Under the pieces are notes generated by a model. The model was not told where the DNA came from. It was given only the letters and a program-made list of their open reading frames with translations, and did no database searches. From an uncultured Prevotellaceae bacterium (lineage in GTDB: Bacteria > Bacteroidota > Bacteroidia > Bacteroidales > Bacteroidaceae): a DNA stretch of 48,521 bases. Below are positions 18,101 through 26,075 of the stretch, piece after piece (the first letter of the stretch is position 1; the number at the start of each line of letters is the position of its first letter). The stretch covers positions 1 through 48,521 of the forward strand of contig CALGGJ010000053.1 in assembly GCA_937915745.1 (NCBI GenBank), read 5' to 3'. Position numbers and translations under genes: made by a program.

Positions 18101-18237
18101 CAAAATAAAAATCAAATACACATTCTTGACAGGCATAAACCTTATCTGCGGACATTGATTTTAGCATGTTTCTTGCTTAATGATAATGCAAAACACACAT
18201 TAGGACATTGATTGCCAAATGTGAAGTCCTTGGGGAG

Positions 18238-18325
18238 AGTGCGCAGTCGCAAGGGCAAGAGTGCGCAGTCGCAAGGCCAAGAGCGTGCAGCCGCAAGGCC
18301 AAGAGTGCGCAGTCGCAAGACGGAA
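18238..18325. repeat. 22-bp tandem repeat, 4 units, locus 1
   Basis: Four exact 22-base periods lie at 18238-18259, 18260-18281, 18282-18303 and 18304-18325. The shared core is AGTGCGCAGTCGCAAG followed by GGCCAAG or a variant. The array begins 16 bases beyond the stop of the lipid kinase gene. A related array lies at 33381-33467. The remainder of the 313-base gap (18101-18237) is AT-rich with nothing else I can name. Confidence 0.92.
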
Positions 18326-18341
18326 CGCAGTCATGCCGCGA

Positions 18342-19424
18342 TTATTTTCTCAGTTTTCGCACCAGGTCGAGAGTCTGTTCACGCAGTTTCTCATTGGTTT
18401 TCTTCGTCTGTTCGCGTATTCGTCTGTTTGCCTGACGGTTGACCTTAAGCAACTCTTCCGACCTCATCTGCATGAGGCTGAATTGCTCTAACACTGCATT
18501 CTGAATATTTTCGGCCACATCCATCACTCCTTCTTTAGACGGACAGATGCAAAGCAGTCCCTTAGGTACAACAGCTATCTCAACTTCCGGTCCAGACATT
18601 ACCGGATCGCCATCGAAGTGTATGACCCCGGCCGATTGTCGGTGTATAGTGAGACTCCTGCAACGGAATGTGCTGAAATGATTGCTCGACTCCAGCGTGC
18701 CGTTAATGAGATGCATGGCTATCTGAGGAGCATCAATCACCGTAAACGGCTTGATAATCGTGACGTCGAGCAAACCATCCCTGACCGATGCTCCCGGCGT
18801 GATATATACATTATTGCCATACTGCGATGCATTGCCACAGGCAATCAAAAACGCCTTCTGTATGCTGTGTTCCTCGTGCTCGCCAACTATGTCTATATCA
18901 TACGTCTCGGGATTATATCGCAATCCATTGGTCAGCACATTCTCCACATAGGCAAGCGGACCACGCAGTTTGGCTTTTGCAAACTTCTGGGATATAAATG
19001 CATCAAAACCCACACCACAGGTACAGAAAAACGGGTGAAGGTCGATAACCCCATAGTCCATCTTCTGGATTGTGTATTGATTTATCAGTTCGATAGCCCT
19101 TATCGCATCAAGTGGAATGTGAAGATGTCGTGCCAATCCGTTTCCCGAACCACATGGAATAATTGCCAGAGCCGTGTGAGTGTCAATCAACGCACGTGCC
19201 ACCTCGTTCATCGTGCCGTCGCCCCCAATGGCACACACCACATCGGCACCCTCGGCTACAGCCTGCCTGGCCAGTAATGTGGCATGACCTGCATAGGCAG
19301 TCTTGACCATCGAGCAGTCAAACCGATTGCGGTCAATCCTACCTTCAACCTGGCCGAGAATCATTCGTTTTCCGCTCACTCCCGACACTGGATTATATAT
19401 AAATACTATCTTTTGCTTGCTCAT
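18342..19424 (-). CDS. diacylglycerol/sphingoid-type lipid kinase
   Basis: The 360-residue protein belongs to the DAGK catalytic (YegS/DgkB/sphingosine kinase-like) family, which phosphorylates lipid hydroxyls with ATP. Motifs are FIYNPVSGVSGK (8-19), GGDGTMNEV (67-75), IPCGSGNGLARHL (89-101) and the metal-site CGVGFDAF further on. It carries a C-terminal extension of about 70 residues, rich in Lys, Arg, Glu and Gln and probably coiled coil (QANRRIREQTKKTNEKL). I chose ATG 19424; the longer frame to 19550 adds 42 residues that do not look like the family and would cross its own -7 box. It is divergent from serine palmitoyltransferase, so the substrate may be a sphingoid base or ceramide; that is inference. 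Confidence 0.88.
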   Translation of the reverse strand: MSKQKIVFIYNPVSGVSGKRMILGQVEGRIDRNRFDCSMVKTAYAGHATLLARQAVAEGADVVCAIGGDGTMNEVARALIDTHTALAIIPCGSGNGLARHLHIPLDAIRAIELINQYTIQKMDYGVIDLHPFFCTCGVGFDAFISQKFAKAKLRGPLAYVENVLTNGLRYNPETYDIDIVGEHEEHSIQKAFLIACGNASQYGNNVYITPGASVRDGLLDVTIIKPFTVIDAPQIAMHLINGTLESSNHFSTFRCRSLTIHRQSAGVIHFDGDPVMSGPEVEIAVVPKGLLCICPSKEGVMDVAENIQNAVLEQFSLMQMRSEELLKVNRQANRRIREQTKKTNEKLREQTLDLVRKLRK

Positions 19425-19467
19425 TATCTGCTGTAACAATACATGTCCGCCATGCAATTTCAGACTG

Positions 19468-19475
19468 CAAAAGTA
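19468..19475 (-). promoter_or_regulatory. -7 box for the lipid kinase
   Basis: The minus strand reads TACTTTTG, fitting TAnnTTTG, about 44 bases before the chosen ATG at 19424. Its position supports that start over the longer frame. No -33 TTG at the right spacing is seen. Confidence 0.5.
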
Positions 19476-19570
19476 GGAAAAAACATCGACTTTGGCGGTA
19501 TAATGACAGCAAAATTTGACCGAAAGAGCATTTTTTCGCGGAAAAAGCATGTAGTGTTACAGTTTTTTCG

Positions 19571-19578
19571 TAACTTTG
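19571..19578 (+). promoter_or_regulatory. -7 box for serine palmitoyltransferase
   Basis: TAACTTTGC matches the Bacteroidetes -7 consensus. It implies a leader of about 145 bases before the ATG at 19732, long for this genome, containing the palindrome at 19659-19677. No clear -33 TTG. Confidence 0.6.
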
Positions 19579-19658
19579 CAGCCTGTACGGAGCAATCCGT
19601 GCCAACAAGGTATAACTAATAAAAAAGAAATGGAGTGAATTCAGCCGAATAGCTACAC

Positions 19659-19677
19659 CTTATTATATTATAATAAG
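19659..19677. promoter_or_regulatory. AT-rich palindrome in the spt leader
   Basis: CTTATTATATTATAATAAG is an inverted repeat with perfect 9-base arms around one central base, between the -7 box and the start of spt. It could be an operator or an RNA hairpin in the leader. Being pure AT apart from the ends, it could also be chance. Confidence 0.4.
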
Positions 19678-19731
19678 TATAGTATATCGACGAGACATGC
19701 TTTAGCGATGGCAACACTCCGGATTTTAATT

Positions 19732-20919
19732 ATGGGTTTATTACAAGACAGATTTAAGGAGTATCGTGAGCCCCAGAAATACATGGAGGCTGGCATCTAC
19801 CCATATTTCAGAGAAATCGACAGCCATCAGGACACAGAGGTGATAATGGATGGCAGGAAAGTCTTGATGTTCGGTTCAAACTCCTACATGGGCCTGACCT
19901 ACGACAAACGCATCGTCGATGCAGCAATTGCTGCCATCAAAAAATACGGGACAGGTTGTGCCGGTTCGCGATTCCTCAACGGAACGCTCGACCTCCACGT
20001 AAAACTCGAACACGAACTGGCCGAATTTGTAGGTAAAGACGAAGCACTGGTCTATTCAACAGGTTTCACAGTCAACTCGGGCGTCGTTTCTGCTCTGACA
20101 GGACGTAACGACTACATTCTGGGCGACGATCGCGACCATGCATCGATTGTTGACGGACGCCGGCTCTCCTTCTCGACGTTCTATCACTACAAGCACAACG
20201 ACATGCACGACCTTGAAGAACAACTCAAGAAGTGCCGTCCCGAAGCAGTGAAACTCATAGTGACCGACGGACTATTCTCTATGGAAGGCGACCTCGCCAA
20301 ACTGCCGGAAATCGTTGAGCTGAAGAAGAAGTACAACGCAAGTATTATGGTGGATGAGGCACACGGCATCGGTGTGTTTGGAAAGAACGGACGCGGAACA
20401 TGCAACCACTTCGGAGTGACCGACGATGTTGACCTCATCATGGGAACATTCTCAAAATCGCTGGCTTCAATCGGTGGATTCATTGCATCCGACAAAGACA
20501 CCATCAACTGGTTGCGTCATACTTCACGCACATATATCTTCAGCGCAAGCAACACACCGGCAGCAACGGCAGCAGCAATGGAGGCCCTCCACATACTGAA
20601 GACCGAACCGGAAAGAGTAGAAAACCTCTGGAAGATAACAAAATACGCACTAGAGCAGTTCAAACAGGCAGGATTTGAAATAGGGGATACCGAGAGCCCT
20701 ATCATCCCACTGTATGTGCGCGATGCAGCAAAGACATTCGAAATCACAAAACTGGCATTCCAAAAAAACGTGTTCATCAACCCCGTTATACCACCGGCAT
20801 GTGCACCGCAAGACACTCTCGTCAGAGTGGCACTCATGGCCACACACACAAGAGAGCAAGTTGACCGATGCGTATCTGCACTTGTCGATTCATTCAAAGA
20901 ACTCGGACTTCTCAAATAA
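19732..20919 (+). CDS. spt: serine palmitoyltransferase (sphingolipid synthesis)
   Basis: This PLP enzyme of the alpha-oxoamine synthase family condenses serine with a fatty acyl-CoA or acyl-ACP to 3-ketosphinganine, the first step of Bacteroidetes sphingolipids. From ATG 19732 it is 395 residues, the length I expect for Bacteroidales enzymes, and begins MGLLQDRFKEYREP. Catalytic features are His136 (DDRDHASI, stacks on PLP), Asp208 (VDEAHGIGVFG) and Schiff-base Lys242 (GTFSKSLASIGGF). The longer frame to 19708 adds eight residues without support. Close relatives (2-amino-3-ketobutyrate CoA ligase, AONS) share the motifs, but the N-terminus and overall sequence favour SPT. The divergent lipid kinase fits a lipid context. 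Confidence 0.88.
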   Translation: MGLLQDRFKEYREPQKYMEAGIYPYFREIDSHQDTEVIMDGRKVLMFGSNSYMGLTYDKRIVDAAIAAIKKYGTGCAGSRFLNGTLDLHVKLEHELAEFVGKDEALVYSTGFTVNSGVVSALTGRNDYILGDDRDHASIVDGRRLSFSTFYHYKHNDMHDLEEQLKKCRPEAVKLIVTDGLFSMEGDLAKLPEIVELKKKYNASIMVDEAHGIGVFGKNGRGTCNHFGVTDDVDLIMGTFSKSLASIGGFIASDKDTINWLRHTSRTYIFSASNTPAATAAAMEALHILKTEPERVENLWKITKYALEQFKQAGFEIGDTESPIIPLYVRDAAKTFEITKLAFQKNVFINPVIPPACAPQDTLVRVALMATHTREQVDRCVSALVDSFKELGLLK

Positions 20920-21051
20920 CAAATACAACACAGCAGAAAAGACCCACTTGCCGACAATACAAAATACAAAGCAGAGGGCCTTTTCACTTTTATATGACAA
21001 CAACACAAATACAAAACACAATACATTAACCGACAGAAACAACAGAAAACC

Positions 21052-22899
21052 ATGTGCGGAATAGTAGGATACCTGGGACACCGACGACAAGCATACCCGG
21101 TGCTCATCAACGGACTAAAAAGACTCGAATACAGAGGATACGACAGTGCTGGAGTAGCACTAATCACAGAAAACGGCGACCTGCAAGTATATAAAACCAA
21201 AGGCAAAGTAGCCGATCTGGAAACCTATGCATCAGAAAAAGACACAAGCGGATTTGTAGGCATTGCACATACACGATGGGCTACACACGGCGAACCCAAC
21301 GCAACAAACGCACACCCACACTACTCGTCTTCAAACAACCTGGCACTCATACACAACGGAATAATAGAAAACTACGCATCGCTCAAAAAACAACTGGTAG
21401 AACAAGGCGTGGAATTCAAAAGCACAACCGACACCGAGGTACTGGTACAACTGATAGAATACATACAAAAATCGAAAAACATCGACCTGCTCACAGCAGT
21501 AAGGATATCGTTGCAACGCGTCATCGGAGCATACGCCATAGCAATACTCGACCGCACCAACCCCCACCAGATTATTGCAGCACGCAAAAGCAGCCCGCTC
21601 GTTGTCGGCATAGGCGATGGAGAATACTTCCTCGGAAGCGATGCGTCGCCAATCATCGAATACACCGATAAAGTGATATACCTCAACGACGGCGATATAG
21701 CCGTGATACGCAAAGGCGAGGACGTAGAGATAGTCGATGTCATCGGCACACACCTCGAACACGAAATACAGACCGTTGACCTCAAGCTCGGACAGATAGA
21801 GAAAGGTGGTTTTCCACATTTCATGCTCAAAGAAATATTTGAACAACCCGACTGCCTGCGCGATTGTATGCGCGGACGCATCAACACCGAGGCCAACAAC
21901 GTGGTGTTGTCGGCCATAATAGACCACAAGCAAAAACTGCTCAATGCCCGACGCATCATCATCGTAGCATGTGGCACCAGCTGGCACGCCGGATTGATAG
22001 GCAAACAACTCATCGAAAACATCTGCGAAATACCAGTTGAGGTAGAATACGCATCCGAGTTCAGATACAGCAATCCAGTCATTTGCAGTCAAGACGTAGT
22101 GATAGCAATATCACAATCGGGCGAGACCGCCGACACCCTGGCAGCCATACAACTCGCCAAACAACGCGGAGCATTCATCTACGGCATATGTAACGCCGTG
22201 GGCTCTTCGATTGCACGAGCCACCGACACCGGCTCATACATACACGTAGGACCCGAAATCGGTGTGGCATCGACCAAAGCATTTACCGGACAAGTAACAG
22301 TACTGACCATGCTTGCACTTGCGCTTGCAAAAGAAAAAGGAAATATCGAAGTCGAACAATACAGACAGATTGTGGCAGAGCTTAACTCAATACCCGACAA
22401 AATGCAGGAACTTCTCAAAGAGAACGACCGAATACGCGACATAAGCCGTATATTCACCTACGCACACAACTTCCTGTATTTGGGGCGCGGATTCAACTAC
22501 CCGGTAGCACTCGAAGGAGCACTGAAACTGAAAGAGATAAGCTACATACATGCCGAAGGGTATCCCGCAGCCGAGATGAAACACGGCCCTATTGCACTTA
22601 TCGATGAAGAAATGCCGGTGGTGGTGATTGCTACACACAACGCACTATACGATAAACTCATGAGCAACATACAGGAAATCAAAGCCCGCAAAGGACGTGT
22701 AATTGCAATTGTAACCGAAGGCGATACACGCGTAAGAGCATTGGCCGACGAGGTAATAGAACTGCCCACCACTATCGAATGCCTCGAACCACTGCTTGCC
22801 ACCATACCTCTGCAGATGCTGGCATACCACGTAGCCATCTGCAAAGGAAAAGACGTTGACCAGCCACGCAACTTAGCCAAATCAGTGACAGTAGAATAA
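21052..22899 (+). CDS. glmS: glutamine-fructose-6-phosphate aminotransferase
   Basis: GlmS makes glucosamine-6-phosphate from fructose-6-phosphate and glutamine, entering amino-sugar, peptidoglycan and LPS synthesis. The N-terminal glutaminase begins MCGIVGYLGHRR with nucleophile Cys2 (after Met removal, Cys1). Two SIS sugar-isomerase domains follow (CGTSWHAGLIGKQLIE near 304 and YLGRGFNYPVALEGALKLKE near 475), ending PRNLAKSVTVE. Length 615 is normal. The coding strand is noticeably T-poor and AC-rich. The stop shares one base with the ATG of trmD (TAATG), so the two are coupled. The 132 bases upstream show no -7 box and no terminator; it may be read from spt. Confidence 0.97.
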   Translation: MCGIVGYLGHRRQAYPVLINGLKRLEYRGYDSAGVALITENGDLQVYKTKGKVADLETYASEKDTSGFVGIAHTRWATHGEPNATNAHPHYSSSNNLALIHNGIIENYASLKKQLVEQGVEFKSTTDTEVLVQLIEYIQKSKNIDLLTAVRISLQRVIGAYAIAILDRTNPHQIIAARKSSPLVVGIGDGEYFLGSDASPIIEYTDKVIYLNDGDIAVIRKGEDVEIVDVIGTHLEHEIQTVDLKLGQIEKGGFPHFMLKEIFEQPDCLRDCMRGRINTEANNVVLSAIIDHKQKLLNARRIIIVACGTSWHAGLIGKQLIENICEIPVEVEYASEFRYSNPVICSQDVVIAISQSGETADTLAAIQLAKQRGAFIYGICNAVGSSIARATDTGSYIHVGPEIGVASTKAFTGQVTVLTMLALALAKEKGNIEVEQYRQIVAELNSIPDKMQELLKENDRIRDISRIFTYAHNFLYLGRGFNYPVALEGALKLKEISYIHAEGYPAAEMKHGPIALIDEEMPVVVIATHNALYDKLMSNIQEIKARKGRVIAIVTEGDTRVRALADEVIELPTTIECLEPLLATIPLQMLAYHVAICKGKDVDQPRNLAKSVTVE

Positions 22900-23582
22900 T
22901 GCGAATAGACATACTGACTGCAGTTCCAGACTTACTCGAGGGATTCTTCGACAAGTCGATACTTGGTCGGGCACAAAAGAAGGGTCTGGCAGAAATACAT
23001 GTGCATAACCTGCGCGACTATACTGCAGACCGTCATGGCCGGCTCGACGACTACGCATTCGGAGGTTTTCCTGGCATGGTGATGCAGTGTCAGCCCATCG
23101 ACTCGTGCATTTCGGCGCTGAAGGCGGAGCGAAATTACGACGAAATAATATTCGTCACCCCCGACGGACGTCAATTCGACCAACCAATGGCTAACGAGCT
23201 GTCGTTGAAACAGAACATAATCATACTGTGTGGTCATTATAAGGGTATAGACTATCGCATTCGCGAACATCTCATCACACGCGAAGTAAGCCTTGGAGAT
23301 TTCGTACTTACCGGCGGTGAACTCGTTGCCGCTTGCATGGCCGATGCAATTGTCAGGGTGATACCTGGTGCAATTGGTGACGAACAGAGCGCATTGTCCG
23401 ACTCGTTCCAAGACAACCTGCTTGCAGCACCCATCTACACACGTCCGGCCAACTACAAGGGATGGGTAGTACCCGAAATACTGTTATCGGGCAATCAGGC
23501 CAAAATAGCAGAATGGGAGTTACAGCAATCAATTAAACGAACAAAACAGCTACGCCCCGACCTCCTAAACTCTCAACAATAA
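22899..23582 (+). CDS. trmD: tRNA (guanine-37-N1)-methyltransferase
   Basis: TrmD methylates G37 next to the anticodon, preventing +1 frameshifts. The trefoil-knot SPOUT core is clear: DYAFGGFPGMVMQ, ILCGHYKGIDYRI, and GDFVLTGGELVAACMADAIVRVIPGAIG. Length 227 is normal. The last residues, LLNSQQ, are encoded by a CCTAAACTCTCAAC block that is repeated at the end of cyuA. The C-terminal tail therefore seems to be borrowed from an extragenic element. It follows glmS with a one-base overlap instead of the more usual rpsP-rimM-trmD-rplS order. Confidence 0.96.
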   Translation: MRIDILTAVPDLLEGFFDKSILGRAQKKGLAEIHVHNLRDYTADRHGRLDDYAFGGFPGMVMQCQPIDSCISALKAERNYDEIIFVTPDGRQFDQPMANELSLKQNIIILCGHYKGIDYRIREHLITREVSLGDFVLTGGELVAACMADAIVRVIPGAIGDEQSALSDSFQDNLLAAPIYTRPANYKGWVVPEILLSGNQAKIAEWELQQSIKRTKQLRPDLLNSQQ

Positions 23583-23596
23583 ACTCTAAAATAACA

Positions 23597-23641
23597 ATGG
23601 GCCTCCCCTTCTATTGGAGGAGTAAGGGGGAAGGCTCATTA
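23597..23641. repeat. CCTCCCC/GGGGAGG extragenic element, copy B
   Basis: An imperfect hairpin with ends AATGGGCCTCCCC and GGGGAAGGCTCATT. Its minus strand (TTACTCCTCC..AAGGGGAGGC) matches copy A near 13.1 kb and resembles copy C at 28128-28171. It lies between trmD and the GH16 gene and could attenuate transcription between them. Confidence 0.65.
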
Positions 23642-23662
23642 AACTATAAACTAAATATCACT

Positions 23663-24514
23663 ATGAAAACACACAGATTAGTTTTAATATTTATCTTGGC
23701 ATTAACATTCTTCCAATCAATCAATGCTCAGAGCGACCGCAAACTGCTTTGGCACGATGAGTTTGACACCGACGGTGCCCCCAACCCCGAGTACTGGAAC
23801 CACGAGCAGGGCTTTGTTCGCAATCACGAATATCAATGGTATCAGCCTGCTAACGCAAGTGCGAGCGGCGGTATCCTGACCATTCAGGGTAGGCTCGACA
23901 GTATTCCCAATCCGCGTTATAACAGCCAGCGTTCCGGCGACTGGAAACGTAGCAGGCCTTACGCTCAATACTCGTCATCGAGCATCAACACGCGCGGCAA
24001 GTTTGAGTTTCTATATGGCACACTCGAAGTGCGTGCACGCATCCCCGCAGTCTTGGGTTCATGGCCTGCCATCTGGCTGTTGGGCAGCAAATACGGATGG
24101 CCTTCGTGCGGCGAGATAGATGTCATGGAATACTATCATGTAGGCGGTCGCCCTCATATACTTGCTAACGCATGTTGGGGTAACGATCAAAACGGGTCGG
24201 TATGGAATTCCAAGCGCATACCTTATCAGCACTTCTACGAGCGCGATCCATATTGGAACGAGCGGTTTCACGTCTGGCGCATGGATTGGACAGCCGAATA
24301 TATACGCATCTACCTCGACGATGAATTGCTGAACGACATAAATCTTGCGAAAACCATCAATGGCCGTGCCGGCGGCAACGATAATCCGTTCCATACACCA
24401 CAGTATATACTGCTCAATCTGGCTATAGGAGGGGATAACGGCGGGGAGCCCCTACCCGATTCTTTCCCTATGAACTATGACATTGATTATGTGCGTGTGT
24501 ATGCACCCGAATAA
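23663..24514 (+). CDS. GH16 beta-glucanase (laminarinase-like), secreted
   Basis: From ATG 23663 the product has a clean signal peptide (1-22, ending SINAQ) and is 283 residues long; the in-frame ATG at 23597 lies inside a repeat element and is rejected. The catalytic signature E-x-D-x-x-E is present as EIDVMEYY (Glu151, Asp153, Glu156), in a concanavalin-type jelly roll that ends DYVRVYAPE. The extra residue in this motif is typical of GH16 laminarinases and related endo-beta-1,3(4)-glucanases, so soluble beta-1,3-glucan is the likely substrate. It faces a GH30 enzyme tail to tail with 17 bases between stops. No lipobox Cys is seen after the signal peptide, so it is probably periplasmic or released. 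Confidence 0.92.
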   Translation: MKTHRLVLIFILALTFFQSINAQSDRKLLWHDEFDTDGAPNPEYWNHEQGFVRNHEYQWYQPANASASGGILTIQGRLDSIPNPRYNSQRSGDWKRSRPYAQYSSSSINTRGKFEFLYGTLEVRARIPAVLGSWPAIWLLGSKYGWPSCGEIDVMEYYHVGGRPHILANACWGNDQNGSVWNSKRIPYQHFYERDPYWNERFHVWRMDWTAEYIRIYLDDELLNDINLAKTINGRAGGNDNPFHTPQYILLNLAIGGDNGGEPLPDSFPMNYDIDYVRVYAPE

Positions 24515-24531
24515 ATCCAAGTTATTTGTTA

Positions 24532-26022
24532 TTATGGTGCAAATGTATTGAACGAGCGAGGTGGCAGTATTGCGTTAAGATATTTCTTGTCCAGTTGTAC
24601 TGTTATTTCTTTCTGTTCGTCGGTTTGATTTCCAGCAATGACCACATATTTTTTGTCAGGACGTTGGAAGATGATGATTGGAAGTCCTCCCGTTTTTTCA
24701 CGACTACTGTATGCTTGCATCCTGCAGCCAGGCGCTACGAGGTTTGCGAAGTGTTTCACAGCATAAAATTCGGGAGTATATCGATGTGTGTGGGTCGCTG
24801 ACTGTACTTGTATCAGTGCGTTTTGTTTCCACCCCCAAGTGCTTTGTCCCTGGTCGGCCAGGATGAAATTCCAGATGAAGTATTCGTCGCACCCGTGTCC
24901 GATGTAATCGGCTAGCAGGTGGAAGGTGTGTTCGCCTGCGGCCCAGTCCATCGACCCGTTTCCGCATTCGCTTTCCGATGATATAAAGTGTATGTCAGGG
25001 TATCGCTGGCGCAATGTCGCTATATTGTCGCGGCCCTCCCATTGAAGTCCGATGCCTTGTATGTTGTCCTTCAGTCCATCTACGATTTTTTCAACATAGT
25101 CAATCCGGTTTGTATTGAATGTGCCGATATATGTTTTCACTTCCGGATGTCTATTATTAAGTGTTGGTATGAGATAGTCTCGATTGAAGCGTATGGTGCC
25201 AGTGGCAGTCCAAGCACATCCAGGGTATGGTGTATATGAGTATGCTTCGTTCTGGTACATCACCATGTCGATAGTTATGTTTTCTTGTGCATACAGTTCG
25301 ATGAATTTGCAGAACATGTCGGCATAGGTTTGCAGGTAGCGTGGGTCTTGTATCATGTAGTCTTGCGCGGCAAGCTGTCGTGGGAATACACCTTGTTGCT
25401 GCCCTGCCATCTTTACTTCGTCTTCGTCTGTCAGGCCAATGCCTTCAAACAGCATGTAGTCTTTCTCTTTGGATTGATTGTTGTATCTGCTGCTCAGGAC
25501 AGGATAGTCATTATTTATTTTCATCCATGCCGGTGGACTCCACGGTGATACCCAGAAAGTGAGTTGGGGCTGATATTTCTGTGCTTTCTTTATAAGTCGT
25601 ATCACATTTGCCTTGTCGTGTTCGATGTTGAAGTATCGCAGTTGGAAGTCTCCTGCAACAGTGTCACACGAATACCACGCACGGCTGTAGTCATTGGCGT
25701 TCATGGTGAGGCGTCCGCGTGTAAAATGTAGCGACCCGTCGGGGTCGAAGAGTTGGTGCATCACTTCGTCCTGCTGTTCTGGGCGCAGCATTTCGAGTGC
25801 ATCGAGGTCGAGTTCGTTAAAACAGGTTCCCCATGCTTTAAACACCTGCCCGTTTTCTGTGCCTGTCACAGCGAGCAGTGGCGTCTGTCGGGCCTTGTTG
25901 CTCAGAGTGGTTTTCGACTGCTGCCATACGGTATCTTTTGTTGTAGTGTAGCGTTTCATTGTCTGTGCTGTCATAACGACAGGCAGGCATAGACATGCGA
26001 TGATTGTAGTTGTTGAATTCAT
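24532..26022 (-). CDS. GH30 glycoside hydrolase, secreted
   Basis: The 496-residue protein (signal peptide about 1-19, ending VVMTAQ) has the GH30 barrel plus side beta domain. The acid/base Glu259 is in MVMYQNEAYSY, and the nucleophile is probably Glu350 in HFISSESECGNG, equivalent to the SEACVGS segment of human glucocerebrosidase. ATG 26022 is used because the longer frame to 26073 adds a non-signal leader. GH30 includes endo-beta-1,6-glucanases, beta-glucosidases and xylanases. Next to a GH16 laminarinase-like gene, a beta-1,6-glucan activity on branched laminarin or fungal glucan is attractive, but this is inference from the pairing. Its start lies 53 bases past the ribE stop, so the two may be co-transcribed. 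Confidence 0.88.
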   Translation of the reverse strand: MNSTTTIIACLCLPVVMTAQTMKRYTTTKDTVWQQSKTTLSNKARQTPLLAVTGTENGQVFKAWGTCFNELDLDALEMLRPEQQDEVMHQLFDPDGSLHFTRGRLTMNANDYSRAWYSCDTVAGDFQLRYFNIEHDKANVIRLIKKAQKYQPQLTFWVSPWSPPAWMKINNDYPVLSSRYNNQSKEKDYMLFEGIGLTDEDEVKMAGQQQGVFPRQLAAQDYMIQDPRYLQTYADMFCKFIELYAQENITIDMVMYQNEAYSYTPYPGCAWTATGTIRFNRDYLIPTLNNRHPEVKTYIGTFNTNRIDYVEKIVDGLKDNIQGIGLQWEGRDNIATLRQRYPDIHFISSESECGNGSMDWAAGEHTFHLLADYIGHGCDEYFIWNFILADQGQSTWGWKQNALIQVQSATHTHRYTPEFYAVKHFANLVAPGCRMQAYSSREKTGGLPIIIFQRPDKKYVVIAGNQTDEQKEITVQLDKKYLNAILPPRSFNTFAP

Positions 26023-26075
26023 GTCAATATAGGTTATCTTTTTGAATTTTGTTTGTTGTTTACAGGCAGACATGC

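Noticed and set aside
18238..18325. CRISPR array
   Set aside because: Repeats are directly adjacent with no spacers and no cas genes nearby; the same holds for 33381-33467 and 1-74.
18208..18491. Overlapping short plus frames over the 22-bp repeat
   Set aside because: A 22-base repeat cycles through all frames, giving Arg/Ser/Gln-rich chance peptides; no start signal.
19425..19550. Longer N-terminus of the lipid kinase
   Set aside because: The extra 42 residues cross a -7 box and do not resemble the family; ATG 19424 gives the normal start.
21331..22092. Long minus-strand frames (253 and 236 residues) inside glmS
   Set aside because: Antisense shadows of a clear glmS; two different frames are open because the gene is T-poor on its coding strand. 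No family-like residues.
20930..22899. Horizontal transfer of glmS because of its AC-rich strand
   Set aside because: Other plus-strand core genes (carB, uxaC) show a similar though weaker bias, so strand skew explains it better.
3010..26022. Polysaccharide utilisation locus
   Set aside because: GH97, GH16 and GH30 are scattered, without SusC/SusD, a sensor or a shared operon.
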